This document shows, in pieces, positions 11,501-23,714 of a stretch of 64,000 nt of DNA. Numbering within the stretch: the first letter of the stretch is position 1; each line of letters opens with the position of its first letter. Location of the stretch: NCBI GenBank assembly GCA_950295325.1, contig OX485809.1, forward strand, positions 21,950,001 to 22,014,000, written 5' to 3'. This stretch comes from Polytrichum commune (lineage: Eukaryota; Streptophyta; Polytrichopsida; Polytrichales; Polytrichaceae). The position numbers and the translations under genes were made by a program. The notes beneath the pieces were generated by a model. It had not been told where the DNA came from, searched no databases, and saw nothing but the letters and a program-made list of their open reading frames with translations.

Positions 11501-13200
11501 CCCCCCCATCCACTCTTAAAGGGGCTATGGTGAAATGATTTTTGGTTAACCCATCTCAAGTGGGTCTAAGGTAGATGGGTCTTGAATGGTTACTTCTTCT
11601 TTACCAATCCATTCATTCTAGCATATGAAACATACGACTGGTACGAGATGGTTACCAAATTCAGATCGAGGTCCTAGCCACTTCCTTCATAATAATGGGA
11701 AATCTTATTCATTATCAAAGTGAAGATTCTTGTGCTCATTAAGTGGTCATATAGGTTCCCTTGATCATGTTGGCTATCTTGAGCCTAGAATGGTCATCAT
11801 ATTTTGAGCATGTAGTTCAATTTCTTTTAAACATGTGTCTTTACGGTATCCATTCTTGGAGCCACACCTAACCAATTACCAGTGAATTATAGGGGTCTAA
11901 TTAAGACAAGTACTTGGATTGGACACGTCTACCTTATCTAGGTTGATTTAAAGTGTTTGATGTGGACACTAGGGTCAACTCGATTATTGTAGAGGGCTCT
12001 CTATTTCATCTTTACATGCACCAAAATTTAGTTTCCACGTGAGATACAAGTGGGTCTTAACGAATGTGACAAAAACTTGAGGGGAAAGTAATTAATTTGT
12101 GTCGGAATAGAGGGCTAGGGATTCGTGGTGTTTGTGTAAACTCGTTCATTGCAAAGGTGAAAATGCAATCAATTAAATTGTAACATGTGAATATCTATTT
12201 TAAGGCAACTTGACTCTAGAAATAGAATCAAAGACCTTAAATTGGTTTAGTGGTGTCGAATTGGAATGAATCGGCCCTCGTTTTTGTAAGGGGGGGGGGT
12301 GCAAGCATGGTAAAGTGGACCCCAAAAAATGTTCCGGTATACTAAAACCATTTTTCCTTTTTTTTAAAGTCAAAGGCCTAGAAGTAGAAGAAACATGTGG
12401 TTTAAATTGAATTCTTTTCATGATGACCTCTATTGTTGTGCTAAACACTCAACTACAATTTTCAATCACTTTCACTCAACACTCGGCAGGGATGAGGAGT
12501 TGTCCACATTACCGTGCTTGCACCCATGGGTCGTTTTTTTTAACCGGAGCCCCTTCACCCACGACAGACGAGTTTGCACAGACACCACAAATCCCAAGCC
12601 AGAATAAAGAACCATGTACGATATAAGAAGGACAATACAAGCTCTAATAATATTTTGGCTGCCTTTCTCGCCTCGGATAACGTTGGTGAGGCCCATATCA
12701 AAGAGGTTAGTGTCTAGCCCTAGCCGGCGATGACACAACCATTGGGTTGCGGACCCTAAAGACATGGTGTTAACTTGGTGGGAGGAGTGGGTCCGAATGG
12801 AATTTTGGAGGCCCGTGTGACCCCACCCCCCCCCCCCCCCCCTCCCTCATGCTTGGTTCCGAGAACATGACCGGAGCCCAAGTGGCCTGCTGCCATGGAA
12901 AGCAGCAGGCACCACCGGAGCATTAACTCACTTCCTTCAATCAATTCCCGGCCTTGTTCCCATGGTGGCCCAAGTGACTGACGGATGCCAATTCCTCGAA
13001 AACCGAGCTGCCCTCGTCCATATTTAACCCCTTGCATGAGGCCCACCTCGGATCCATTTTGCCTTTCGGTCACCCATTCAACATGCGATTTTAGGTTTAG
13101 TTTATGCTAGGGCACGACCCGCTGCACACTTTATCCTAGTACTTTACCGAGGGGGGAGCGTGGAAAACGTTTGTTTAGCTTGCTAGCTAAAAGTAGGCGG
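8560..13200. other. intergenic; diverged repeats, no gene
   Basis: No supportable coding region. 11580-11960 is a diverged copy of a repeat also seen at about 14320-14640 and 26770-27230. The shared anchors are 'AGCTCATATG'-like and 'GTCATATAGGT' blocks and a 'GGAGCCACACCTAACC' end. Homopolymer runs occur at 10784-10799 (16 C), 12290-12299 (10 G) and 12826-12842 (17 C). The rest looks like degraded unidentified transposable DNA. Confidence 0.4.
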
Positions 13201-13310
13201 GTTTTAATTGGTCATTTTTCTCTTCATGTTCGTTATGAAACGTAGCTCCGATTCGCGACGAACGCTACGTTTTGGTCGATGTGTGATTGTGGATGGAGAA
13301 GTCGAGTTCA

Positions 13311-13330
13311 ATAGAGAGAGAGAGAGAGAT
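13311..13330. repeat. (GA)n microsatellite
   Basis: Perfect alternating AG run in otherwise mixed sequence just upstream of the LINE 3' fragment. Confidence 0.9.
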
Positions 13331-13444
13331 TTGGGTCCCCTCCGCCTGTTGTTTTGGAGTAGGAATTGGAGGAGACGTGGCGGCGGTTCCACTGGAAGAC
13401 ACCAGACTAACCTCCTCCACCCTCAAGGGGTTTCTCAAGAACGA

Positions 13445-13860
13445 ACGTGAGTTGTACTTGAAGCAACCATTGGCACAACCACAACGCAAGATCGTTGTTG
13501 CTCATACCTGAACCCTCGAATCATACACTTGCCATTGAAACTGGACGGCGCCCGACTCTCCCTATCTCTAGAGATAGTAAGAGATCACGCCGCTCTTGCT
13601 CTGAACTTGTAGTTGAAACCGAGGAGGCACGCTTTTGTGTTGGAGTGTCCCCCTATATAACTACAGTCGGAATAGGTTCCAATCGCTTTCTGAAGATGTG
13701 GTCCTTCTTTCCATTGGAGCATCAAAACCCGATATTAGCCTCTATCTCATAGCGGCCTCCACCACGCTCCGCCACTCTAGGGAATTAGCTGGTTTTGAAA
13801 CCATCATGATGCGCTTTTAGTCCCACGAGCCTTACGGATTCCCGGACTTTAAAATCGATT
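13445..13860 (+). mobile_element. LINE 3'-end fragment, second copy
   Basis: Alignable by eye with 1915-2330 of the first LINE. Shared blocks include TTGTACTTGAAGCAACCATT, 'CGCAAGATCGTTGTTGCT', 'TCTAGAGATAG' and 'TTGTGTTGGAGTGTCCCC'. In translation it recovers the same C-terminal sequence ('YLKQPL...RKIVVA', 'VETEEARF' then VLECP out of frame) with frameshifts. It extends further 3' in a readable frame ('DISLYLIAASTTLRHSRELAGFE'). It is GC-richer than the first copy, and the two are separate insertions of the same family. Only the 3' end is present, as expected for 5'-truncated LINE insertions. Confidence 0.8.
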
Positions 13861-14890
13861 TCATCTCGCTGGAGATGCTGAGTCTTAACTTAATTACCGC
13901 ATCTGGAATTTCCGTTATTTTGGAAGAAATCCAGAATACATGGAGCTGGTTGCGTTTCATGCCGGCTTGCTGAGAGCACTTTCCCTATTTTATATCAGTG
14001 GAAATTTTGGCTGGGAGGAATGACAATTAATGTGCAGAGTTTAGGGCATTCTAGCCTGAATTTGAGCACAGGATTCACCCAAGAAATTGTGCTTAACTTA
14101 GCTCAATTTATTAAGTAGTAAATCAACACACATAACTCCATGAAACAATGCAGGAGTCAATTAAGATGGCGGCCATGGCACGTGAAGTCAAGGCCAACAC
14201 TGTGTGCACATACTTCTGTTCTAAATTTAAAAGAGTTTGATATATTGTTCTTACATTTGTGGTGAAGTTTAGGGTAGATATATGTATGTTATTCGGATAC
14301 TTTCCTCCCACACCCACTTCTAATAGGATATGAATTACGCACTAAGTCCGAGATGATTAGCAAATCCAAGTCGTGTCCGTAGTCATTTGCCTCATAATTT
14401 CCGGAGCTCATATGAACATCTTGTCCATTATTGAAGTGACGATTCTCGTGCTCTTTAAGTGGTCATACAGGTGCCGCCAATCACGTTGACTACTGGACCT
14501 AGAATGGTAGTCCAATCTCTTTGAGCACATGTCACTTTGGTGTCCGTTCTTGGACCCACACCTACCCACATACTACTCAAATATAGGTGTCTAAGTTATT
14601 GGTGTGTTGGAATTAGGTGTGTATGCCTTACTGTTTTGTTCACCGTTAAAGGTCACCATATGTTTCTTGAAGGTGAGATAATAAAAGTTGACCTACTTTC
14701 CATGCTCAAACGTTGTCAACACAAAAATGTTTGTTTGTTACAAAACACCCAAAAGAGTACATCCACACGGTGAAGTCTAACATCTTGACATGGCATAATC
14801 CATGTATAAGGATTTCGATTGTAAAACTTCATAAAAAGTTCAAGTGAAGGTCTTATATGATGAAATTGTGTCATAAATAAAATTTTGGGG
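13861..14890. other. intergenic; repeat-derived, no gene
   Basis: 14320-14640 is a copy of the same interspersed repeat as 11580-11960 and 26770-27230, with matching blocks in the same order. No coding frame or RNA gene is supported. Confidence 0.45.
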
Positions 14891-14896
14891 GATTAT

Positions 14897-15132
14897 AGAT
14901 CTACAGTGTTGCAATTACTATCACTTACCAAGTGATTTTTCATCCAATTTTCAATCACCCATGACAATATTTCATCACCAATTGTTAACAAGAGAAGGTA
15001 GGTTTTTGACCAATGGATGAACTCATCCATCGTCCATGACAATATTTGTTCACTTATTCATAAGAAGTGTCATCCAAAAAGTTACCATGGTGACATAAAA
15101 TATCACATGACACTAAATATCAATATTTAGTG
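14897..15132. mobile_element. candidate MITE ending in the CTACACTAAATA motif
   Basis: The right end reads TGACACTAAATATCAATATTTAGTGTAG, an internal palindrome that is also the terminal motif of other elements in this window. A weaker left end (CTACAGTGTTGC) is the probable partner. No clean target duplication was found, so the left boundary is uncertain. Confidence 0.4.
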
Positions 15133-15194
15133 TAGGTCCCCTTTTCTCCTGCTCCAGTGGTTGTTTGTGTCCACACCCTTGGTCTTGGAACTAA

Positions 15195-15694
15195 GGGCCA
15201 CTTCACACACGAGACTGAGAGCCCGTGACGACTACACTTCAAGCACTCTCATTGGTGGAAAACGCGGAGCCGGTCCAAGTTCGCCTCACACTACGCTTGA
15301 GGGACCAACATAGTATGTGAATGCAAGATGGATGTAAAGTCTTACATGGAGTCCTACATGGCATCGAATGGAGCATGTTTCATGGGCACTTGGATTATTT
15401 TCAAAAACCATCTCTTGGATGTAGGTCTAACACAAAACCAGGAGACCATGGCACTCCAAACACTCACAACCATTGGTTTATTCAATTTTATCATGTGTGA
15501 GGACCCGCGTGATTAGAAATTCATTGAAATAGCATTTGGTTGAGGGCCCGATCACATGTGACTTCATACTACACTTGAGGGTCCGTGACCACACTACATG
15601 ATTTTGGAGGTGTCTTGAGACGGCCTTAGGACACTTTCTTTTCGGCTCTCACAATTTCATGGTCACAGCTCTTGGGTCTTGTGTGAAGTGGCCC
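15195..15694. mobile_element. Harbinger-like MITE, copy 1 (500 bp)
   Basis: Starts GGGCCACTTCACACACGAGA and ends with the complement (...TGTGTGAAGTGGCCC). Flanks are TAA and TAG, consistent with the 3-bp duplication of PIF/Harbinger elements but imperfect. Collinear with the copy at 32053-32549 over its length. No transposase is encoded, so it is non-autonomous. Confidence 0.8.
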
Positions 15695-15699
15695 TAGGG

Positions 15700-16970
15700 G
15701 GCTAAGGTAGGGGTGGCAATTTCCGTGCGGGTCCTAAAGTCGATCCCTATGTCGGAAGCACCTATTTAGGTGCTTTTACATGGGTTTACAAAAGCACCTA
15801 TCAAGGTGTTTTTACCGTTCACAGCGCTGCCAACATTTCATTGGCTGCCAGCGGTCGGTTTTAGAAATCCACCCTGTGGATATACCACGTACACTATGTG
15901 CGAGTGTTGGTCACTCTACAAGGTTTCCTTTAAAAATTTGTAGGAAATCGTAAACATGCTGGAAAATTTTGATTTTTTCATAGTTGCTCTTGCACCAACT
16001 TTGCAGAGCGCTCAAAATTTATAAAAAAATAGTTTCAGCATCCCAACTAGGCACATCTGAAATTTGGACGGAAATTGCCACCCCTACCTTAAGGCATTAC
16101 GTGGTTCTCCTTTCTAAGCAAGGCGTGACTTTTGTGACACACATGTCTTGTTGGCCCTTTGATCGATTTGGTCACTCGGCTCTTTGGTTCTTGACATCTT
16201 TGTCCTACAATCCAGTCTTCCCAGATTGGTCTGGTCCTCTTTGAGCCACAGAAGGCAGGGGTAATCGACAGTCCACTCAAACACAATGTGATGAAATACA
16301 GGGTTTCATGTTTCATGTTTCAAAATCAAAAGTCAACAAATAGTAGAAAATTAAAAGTTACCATATGTTGAGATCTTCAATTTCTCAACATACCGCATGT
16401 GGTAGTAGTTCTTGAAACACACACTATTTAGCTGAAACATTTAATGAGTGATGATGTATTCATGAATATATGCTCATTTAGGTTTCAGATGACTTTAAAC
16501 TACCGGATGATAGTGAGGAGGTGGCCAAAACCAAATGAAGTGGTTGGCACTTTGATTCCTGGCGTGAAATTTTCTCTCTACTTGATAGAAAAAACTAGCC
16601 AGGTGGCCACGCGCCTCCTGTGTTCCAAAACAAAACAAAAAGAATACATGTTCATTTACCTATAGATTCCAAGAAAATTTGTGCGTGTTCTAAGGTGGTT
16701 GTAGAGCGATTAGAAAAGTTATATGCAAGCACATGCTTGTTAGTGAATAATGCTAGAATGAATAGTGTTGCCATGAATAATAACTTTAGTGAATAATGCC
16801 AAGATGAACAATGCTTCCTAGATCTCTTGGTAGCACTAATAATTTCATAACACATAGAAATTCAATATCACCTTCACTAACTTCCCACACTCACTATCAG
16901 CCCTCCCTCTGTCACTAATTGCGATAATTAGTGTAGTCATCAAGTATTGAAAATATTGAATGAATATGGG
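15700..16970. other. intergenic, no gene seen
   Basis: Unrecognised sequence with short spurious frames. A TIR-like 'CACTAATTGCGATAATTAGTGTAG' end lies at about 16912-16936, which may mark another CTACACTAA-type element whose other end was not found. Confidence 0.35.
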
Positions 16971-16975
16971 CATGG

Positions 16976-17065
16976 CAATGAACGGGGAGAACCGGTTGCT
17001 AGTTATAGATGAACCGGTTGAGTTTGAGAAATAACCATTTGAAGTTGAACTCTTCAAAAACTAAA
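16976..17065 (-). mobile_element. partial hAT-like CCGGTT-rich MITE
   Basis: Begins CAATGAACGGGGAGAACCGG and continues 'GATGAACCGGTTGAGTTTGA', the reverse complement of the 3' half of the elements at 46113-46318 and 49718-49945. The other half is missing. Confidence 0.7.
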
Positions 17066-20000
17066 AAAAAACTAAAAAATCGCAACATGTAAATGGTTGG
17101 ACTTGGAAACACTAGGATCTTGACCGATTAAGCCCAAAAATCTCCCGGACACTAGCGCATGGCTTCATCCCCCACCCCCACATTGACAATACCCCCTTAT
17201 ATCAAGTGATTCATATCTCTACAAGGGAATGAGATTCTCTTCAATAACTGTGAAGAAGCCATCAATGTTAAGGAAACATTATATCGGTGGTCGTGTTCGG
17301 ATGCCTAAGAGTTTACATAACAACTTATAAGTTAGGTGTATAGAGTTACCATCGTTGTCCACCACCACCCGTACACAACCCTAGTACACATATTTAGGGT
17401 CACCATGAAATCATCCCTCCCTACAACGCACTCCGTGTGAGCTTATTAGTTGTGCCCGTCTAGAAAGTGATGATGGATGGAAGTGGAAACAATACAAGCA
17501 AAACAAGTTACCGGACAATGACTTCTACCAAAAAAACAAAGTGCTTGCATAACTCCTCACTTGAAATTGACATTAGGGCCTAAGCTTTGTGGCAACCAAC
17601 TATACATATATTTGTATAGGTAGAGGTTACTTATGTGCACCAACTATCCAAAATTATTTCCCTCCATTTCAAGGTTGGCCCGTCCATCATAAGTTATAGC
17701 TTCCATAACCGATCGCTCATTCAAGAGCATAGGAGTTATGGGACTCGTCACAATGTTTCATCCGTGTAGGTATGATACCATTCACACTTTCAAGATTTTG
17801 TTTGTGAGTTGATTGGTTATTATTGATAACCAGCTCGAGTGGGAGGATGACTAGTTGTCTTCTCAATTCATCATCCATTTGCTTCTCGTTGGTTATCTAG
17901 TCCATAACCAATTAGAACTCGCCCATAAATTTCCATTCGTGAGGGCGCGATATCGCCCATAGTTTCCGGATTTTGCCCATGCCCTAATCGGTTATGACCC
18001 ATAACGCAGTGGATGAGTGGTGGCAGGAACGGAGGAGACAAGGGGAGGAGGGTTACATCGGTCAAATCCGACGGTCGAGAAAGCACAGGCAACGTGGCCT
18101 CACCAGAAGCCAGAAGTTGCTTTCATCGCCCATAGACTTCTTCTCGACTAGTTCGAGTAGATGGATTAGTCGTTGCTCTTGCGACTTGTCATCCACCTTC
18201 TCGTTGGTTATCTAGTCCATAATCATTTGGTGTTTCATTTCTCGTGAACATCAACCCAAGCATTCAAAAGTCATAGACATGTGCTCCCTCACATTTGTAG
18301 AATCTTAAGACCAAAGGGTTCCTAATCATTGATATGCAAATGGTTGTGTCCAATAACCTTGCTTGGGGCCACCATTCTTTGGATGTGACCTAGTCCAAAG
18401 AGTGAACATAACATGTTTCTCTAAATCCAACATGCTCAAGATTGACTTACACACGTGAGTGGATTTTGATGGTAATGGAGGCTTCCTACAAGGTAATTTA
18501 AGTCATTTGACTATAGAAAGACTTGGGAATGCATCTTTATACAAATTTGGCACACACGTGTGAGAACCAAGTATTCTTTTGGGGCTATTTATCTTAGTCT
18601 TTTAAAATTTTGGGGACCCTATAGTTTTTTTGATAGCCTACTTATCACCATCTTCCCTCCATCCTATAGGTAATTATAAATTCTAGAATTGTGCAATATT
18701 TGCACACTATTTTATTATGAAAGTAGGGGTTCAATGTTTTTTCCCTTGTGATATTGGAGTGGAGTTCCTTGTTTGTTGATGTTTGTCACATAAGGAAACA
18801 TGAGCATGTTTGAAGCCAAAACTTAGCAACACCAAACCTCAAGTTGTAGATCATTGAATCCAGGCCCTTGGATCCTATACGACATTTTTGTTCAAAGAGT
18901 AATTTTGCATACTAGATAAAATAGACATACCTACTTCGGTTACTTATACTGATTGAACCCCTTTATTTGAGTGGTATGTGGTTTGTGGGGATCCAAAAAT
19001 AGATACCAACAAGACATTTGTTTACAAGAGATTGTAGTGTGTGCTTAAAATATGATAACCATTCTAAACTCAGTAATCAACATAAACGAGGGGGGGGGGG
19101 AGGGACTACATGACCGTTTAATGAGCACAAAAGTCTCCACTTCTAATAGGCTTTGATAATGAATAAAACATTTGTATGAGCTCCAAAACATTATAAGGAA
19201 AGCGGCTATGGCCTTTATTTGGATTTGCTAACCACCTCATATTGATTGTGTGTTTTTCTTATTCTTGTATAAGCGTGGTTTGATTGGAAATGAGAAATTA
19301 AAAAAATTAAAATTAAAATTAAAAACATTCAAGACCCATCTACCTTATTATCCATTGTGTTCTCGCCCAAAGGTTGATTCCCCTCATGCGAGGGGAAACG
19401 CCTTCATGTTTGTCACGTAGCTAGGATGCACGGCTATTGGTGTTGGTACCCTTGGTCTTGATATAGAGGTCACCTTGAGCTATGGTGAGTGATACGTACC
19501 TAATACTTATGTCGATGCCGGGTTGATGCCTAGCCCTCTATGGCCTCGTATTATTCCAAATCTCAACTAATAAACACCTAAGGTGAGCGGTGGGCTTATA
19601 AGGGACAATGCCAACTCCACATACACTAGTTTTGGTTGTTGGATCAGATTGTGAATTGTCTCATTTAACTAGCAATTGTGAATCATGAAGATTGTTGTTT
19701 CAAGTGTCCAAATCTAAATCGAGAGGTCATAGTGAGATCTTTGTTTTTCTCTTTCAGCAATCACATAGACCCTCCCGATTGTGGTAAGCATTAAGCCTAT
19801 TAATGGTTCCCTTCTTTTGAGCACATAAGTCCAAATTCCACGTGTCTTTCTACGTCCATTTTTAACTACTATACAAGCCTTCACATATACCACAAGTCAA
19901 CATAGGCTTATGCATAAGACCATTTTCTGATAAAGGCCGGCTTACCTTAGGTTCTTGGGTCCAACACGAGTCTCTACCAACTTGACAAACTAAAGAAACC

Positions 20001-21800
20001 CACCCAAATAGGGTGTGTAAGTTTCCACTACTAACTTACATGGTGCACCGATTCTCCTCTATTTCCCAAAATTTCCGTATCAAGTCAAGCTTGTTCTTTG
20101 ACTCTCAAGAAAAAGTACTTGGTCACACAACATGACATTTGGGCACGTATGTACATGTGAGTTTCGTGAGATCGTGAGGCCCTTTACATGACCGCACAAC
20201 CTCCACCAACATTATATATATAAAATCTTTGGTGGTTTAAATTCCTTTCCATTTTCTTTTGGTATGTGTGATGACATCTCTAGGATTATGATACCACCTC
20301 ATGACACAAGTGCCTAGCATGATGTACATCTTCATCAAAGTCTTTATATTCTTGAGTCACTCTCATAATCATTATATCAACCCTAAAGGTCCAACATTGT
20401 TTGAGGTTCAAGCATTTAAAACACCTAAGTTTTTGTTTCTTAAATGTGAAAATGAATGTCATGTTAAATCAACTTGACGAATCTTTTTTATATAATTTGG
20501 GTTTTTCATTATTGAGTTTCAAGATCCTTGCAATTGTTTTAACTAGGTACTAAGGGAAACCTAGATTCATGCATGAATTTTGACAAATATTAAAATTGTA
20601 TACATTTAGTTGTGTCGATAGGCCTGAGAATAAAAATGGTTGGAAATATCCTTACATGTTGATTATATTTATTGTTGTTAAAAAGATTAGTCGTCATTGT
20701 CATCTACACTGTATTGAATGTGTAAACTACACAATTAGAGTGATATTTTGAGCAAACTGGTTAATTTGTTTGTTAAGCATTCTAAGTGTACAAGTCAACA
20801 TAAGTTGGGGGGGGGGGGTGCACCTATATGATCATTGAATAAGAAAAAAAAATTGCGGTTTGACAATGAATAAGATATTCACATGAGTTCTACAAATCAT
20901 GAGGAGCATGACTACGGGCACAAGTATTTTAGAATTTTTAACATTCTTGCACTAATTGTGTGTTATGTTGTATACTTCAAAGAAGTGGGGGCAGAGCTAA
21001 AAGTGATTGTGTAATGCCCAACTTTTTGTATGCATGTATTGACGGTGCCAACAAAACTCTCAAATAGGTTACCATAGGTGAAAAGTAGGTTCGACAAAGA
21101 ACATTTTAAAATTCGAGCAAAGCGTTACATGTCACACTTCTCCTAGGCAAAATATTGTGTGTCACCTCAAAGGATTATCATTATGGCACCAATGTGCAGC
21201 CAAACTTGCTTATCACATACGGTATTATTATGGAGAATTCCATATTCTCCTAACTTGAAGATAACACACCTAGAGCCCACCTTCCAAAAGGAAAGTCTCA
21301 TACCTTTTATCAGCATCCTCACTAACCATGTTCAAATCTATGACAACGGACTCACATTCACGCCACTGCTAAGCCACTTATGTTTCTTTTTCTTTTCTTT
21401 TCTTTTCTTTTCTTTTCGTTTGAACAAATCTTGAGTCCATATTTACCTAATGTTCAGTTTTCATAGATTTAACAAATAGTAACTTAGAAATCATATAAAA
21501 TTTAGTGCTCCAAATTCTGACAAGTGGCAAGGATTGATTGGCTAGGGGGGGTGGGCCTTGTGTTGATAATCTATCTTCACGGCATAGCACGGAATCTTTA
21601 TCATCAAAGGACTCGGTCTACTCATAGCAAGGGTCATAAATGTGTTCCCTAAGGTTGGAGATTTGTTTTATTCCTTTTTGTTTTGTTGCCAAAGCCGATG
21701 GCCTCGCCCTTGGCACCGTTAGAAATGCCCTCGGTGAGGTAGTAGATTTCACGTTTGATGTTGCGTGGCTTTGAAAACTTGATCATCAAATAGACCGATA
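17066..21800. other. intergenic; no gene, scattered repeats
   Basis: No coding region supported. A direct repeat of about 60 bp containing TTCTCGTTGGTTATCTAGTC occurs at about 17850-17910 and again at about 18160-18230. Segments at 19080-19280 and 20760-20990 are inverted copies of one interspersed repeat and each carries a poly-G run (19090-19100 and 20807-20818). A low-complexity AAATTAAA stretch lies near 19300-19325. A (CTTTT)n microsatellite is at about 21388-21418. Confidence 0.4.
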
Positions 21801-22110
21801 CTACATAAAATATGATATTTAGTGTTGTCACCACCCTACCATGCTCAACACTAAATTTCAATTCTTTGACAATTAGTGTGAGATATAAATGTGCCACTAC
21901 CTTCTCTACTGTCACCTCCGTCATTATATCTTTTTTTTCTTCATATTCTTACTAACATTAAATTCAAACATATAACTTTCACATATTATCATAGTTGATA
22001 TTTAGTGTTTGAGTTTACATTCAATGTTACTTACTTTCATAGGGTTATTGATATTTAGTGTATGCATTCGTATTTAGTGTACCAAACACTAAATATCATA
22101 TTTTGTGTAG
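21801..22110. mobile_element. MITE with CTACAYAAAATATGATATTTAGTG terminal repeats (310 bp)
   Basis: The left end CTACATAAAATATGATATTT is matched in inverted orientation by the right end ...AAATATCATATTTTGTGTAG. The TIR is about 25 bp with one or two mismatches. It contains further internal copies of TATTTAGTGT. No open frame of interest. The TIR core ATATTTAGTGT is shared with the larger elements at 32.9-37.0 kb and 44.8-45.4 kb, suggesting a common superfamily. Confidence 0.75.
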
Positions 22111-22146
22111 TGTAGGGGATTTTGGGTCACATAACCAAATATTGCA

Positions 22147-22189
22147 CGGGTATATAGGTGAATGGATGGGTATCAAAATCAACATCAAC

Positions 22190-22223
<34 letters not shown>

Positions 22224-22860
22224 GTGTCAAAGAACTTACCAATGGAAATCAAATTGTATCACCAATCAAATATTGATAATTGGTGGGTAGTCAAGGTAAA
22301 ATAACCTTGGCAAGTTCCAGTTATTAGTTGAGTCAATATCATTCTAAATCATATTGATATTATGATGATTTTTTCTATGTATGTAAGCTCCTATGGGTAT
22401 AGAATTGTTCTAGTATGGACATGGTTTAGAATGGTATTGACCCAGATAATAATTTTTCAGGTCTACACAAATTCTCTCACCTTGATGTACCCACCAGAAA
22501 TCAATATTTGGCTAGTATTACATATTTGATACCATGGTAGGTTCTTTGATTCCATTGTTGATGTTGACCAACTTATTGAGAACATGTATTCACCTATATA
22601 CAAGATCAACATTCATTTTTTGTTTTTTTTGCCAATGTTGGACCAATATATAAGTGAATGCATGGTATCAACAATCAAAATCAATAATGATATCGAAGAA
22701 CCTACTCGTGGGTATCAAATTTATAATACCCGTCATATATTGATATTAGTGGGTACACCAAGGTGAGAGAATCTATGTATACGTGACAAATTATTACTTG
22801 GGGTCAATACCATTCTAAAACATATTGATACCAGGACAATTCTACCTAGGTACGAAAGTT
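22147..22860. repeat. fold-back repeat: three copies of one unit in +/-/+ orientation
   Basis: Unit 1 (about 22147-22400, +) carries 'GGTGAATGGATGGGTATCAA', 'CAAAGAACTTACCAATGG' and 'GGTGGGTAGTCAAGGT'. Unit 2 (about 22430-22605) is its inverted copy. Unit 3 (about 22640-22860) is direct again. Units 1 and 2 could form an arm of about 180 bp with a short spacer. Unit 1 contains an (AAT)n run at about 22187-22222. The class of element is unknown. Coordinates are approximate. Confidence 0.65.
22187..22222. repeat. (AAT)n microsatellite
   Basis: About a dozen AAT trinucleotides inside the first unit of the fold-back repeat. The run is absent from the other two units, so it expanded after the copies separated. 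Confidence 0.9.
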
Positions 22861-22869
22861 CTTGCATGG

Positions 22870-23229
22870 GCCCCGGGCTAGATCACATCTTCATTCGGCT
22901 GGGCCCTGCGCTTCCCACGCCTCCTTCACTGCCCGGTTGGTCTTCCTGCCCACACCTGTGTGGGAACTCCTCCTCGTTGGAAACCAATGTGACAATACTT
23001 GGTCAAAATTACAAATATTCAAGTTAACATCACTTTCAATACTCCCAAGTTAATTGATGGAGTTCCTTCACATGCCAAAGGAGCTTAATGGCTTAAGTGA
23101 CTGGGCATTATCACAGTGGTTCCCAATGAGGATGAGTTCCCACGTAGGTGCAAGCCAGAAGACCGGACAGTGAAGGAGGCGTGAGAGGGGCGGGGCCCAG
23201 CCGAATGAAGATGTGATCTAGCCTGGGGC
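22870..23229. mobile_element. MULE-type non-autonomous element with long TIRs (360 bp)
   Basis: Flanked by a perfect 9-bp direct repeat CTTGCATGG (22861-22869 and 23230-23238). The termini GCCCCGGGCTAGATCACATC and its inverted partner match for about 120 bp with scattered differences. Long TIRs with a 9-bp target duplication are diagnostic of Mutator-like elements. It encodes no protein. It is much GC-richer than its surroundings. Confidence 0.9.
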
Positions 23230-23600
23230 CTTGCATGGTATACATGCCAAAAATGGTATAGAAAACAAATTGCCGTACCATTGGTATAAGAAAAAGGAGT
23301 GAATGCTCATTATAGATTGATACCGTGACCCAAATGGTATTAAAAAAATCATTTTACAAAATAAAATAAACGGATACCATAGCAAGGCTGGTGGCTTTCA
23401 AGAGCTGAGTGAGTGAGTGAGGTGGCGCTGTCCTATTGGGGAGCCTTGATGAGGAATAACTGCCTCTCCAACCGAAAGAGTGAAGACAGTGAATTGCAAC
23501 AACTGTAAGTTCGAGAGCTTGGAGAAGGACACACAACGCATTGCCATAGCAATTGAGTGGGTCCAAAAAGAGGGGGAAAATGTGATTGATTTGTGATGTG

Positions 23601-23626
23601 GTTTAGGGTTTAGGGTTTAGGGTTTA
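23601..23626. repeat. interstitial telomere-like repeat (TTTAGGG)n
   Basis: More than three consecutive TTTAGGG units, the plant telomere sequence. A shorter trace (GGGTTTAGGGTTTAAGG) lies about 65 bp downstream at 23690-23710. Confidence 0.9.
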
Positions 23627-23714
23627 GAGAGATGGGTCTTGAATGGTTGTTTTTTCCGACTAGCCCCGGCCACATCTCCGACGATATGGAAGGGTTTAGG
23701 GTTTAAGGTTTGTA

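Noticed and set aside
22862-23053. 63-codon frame at 22862
   Set aside because: It is the TIR of the MULE-type element read as protein.
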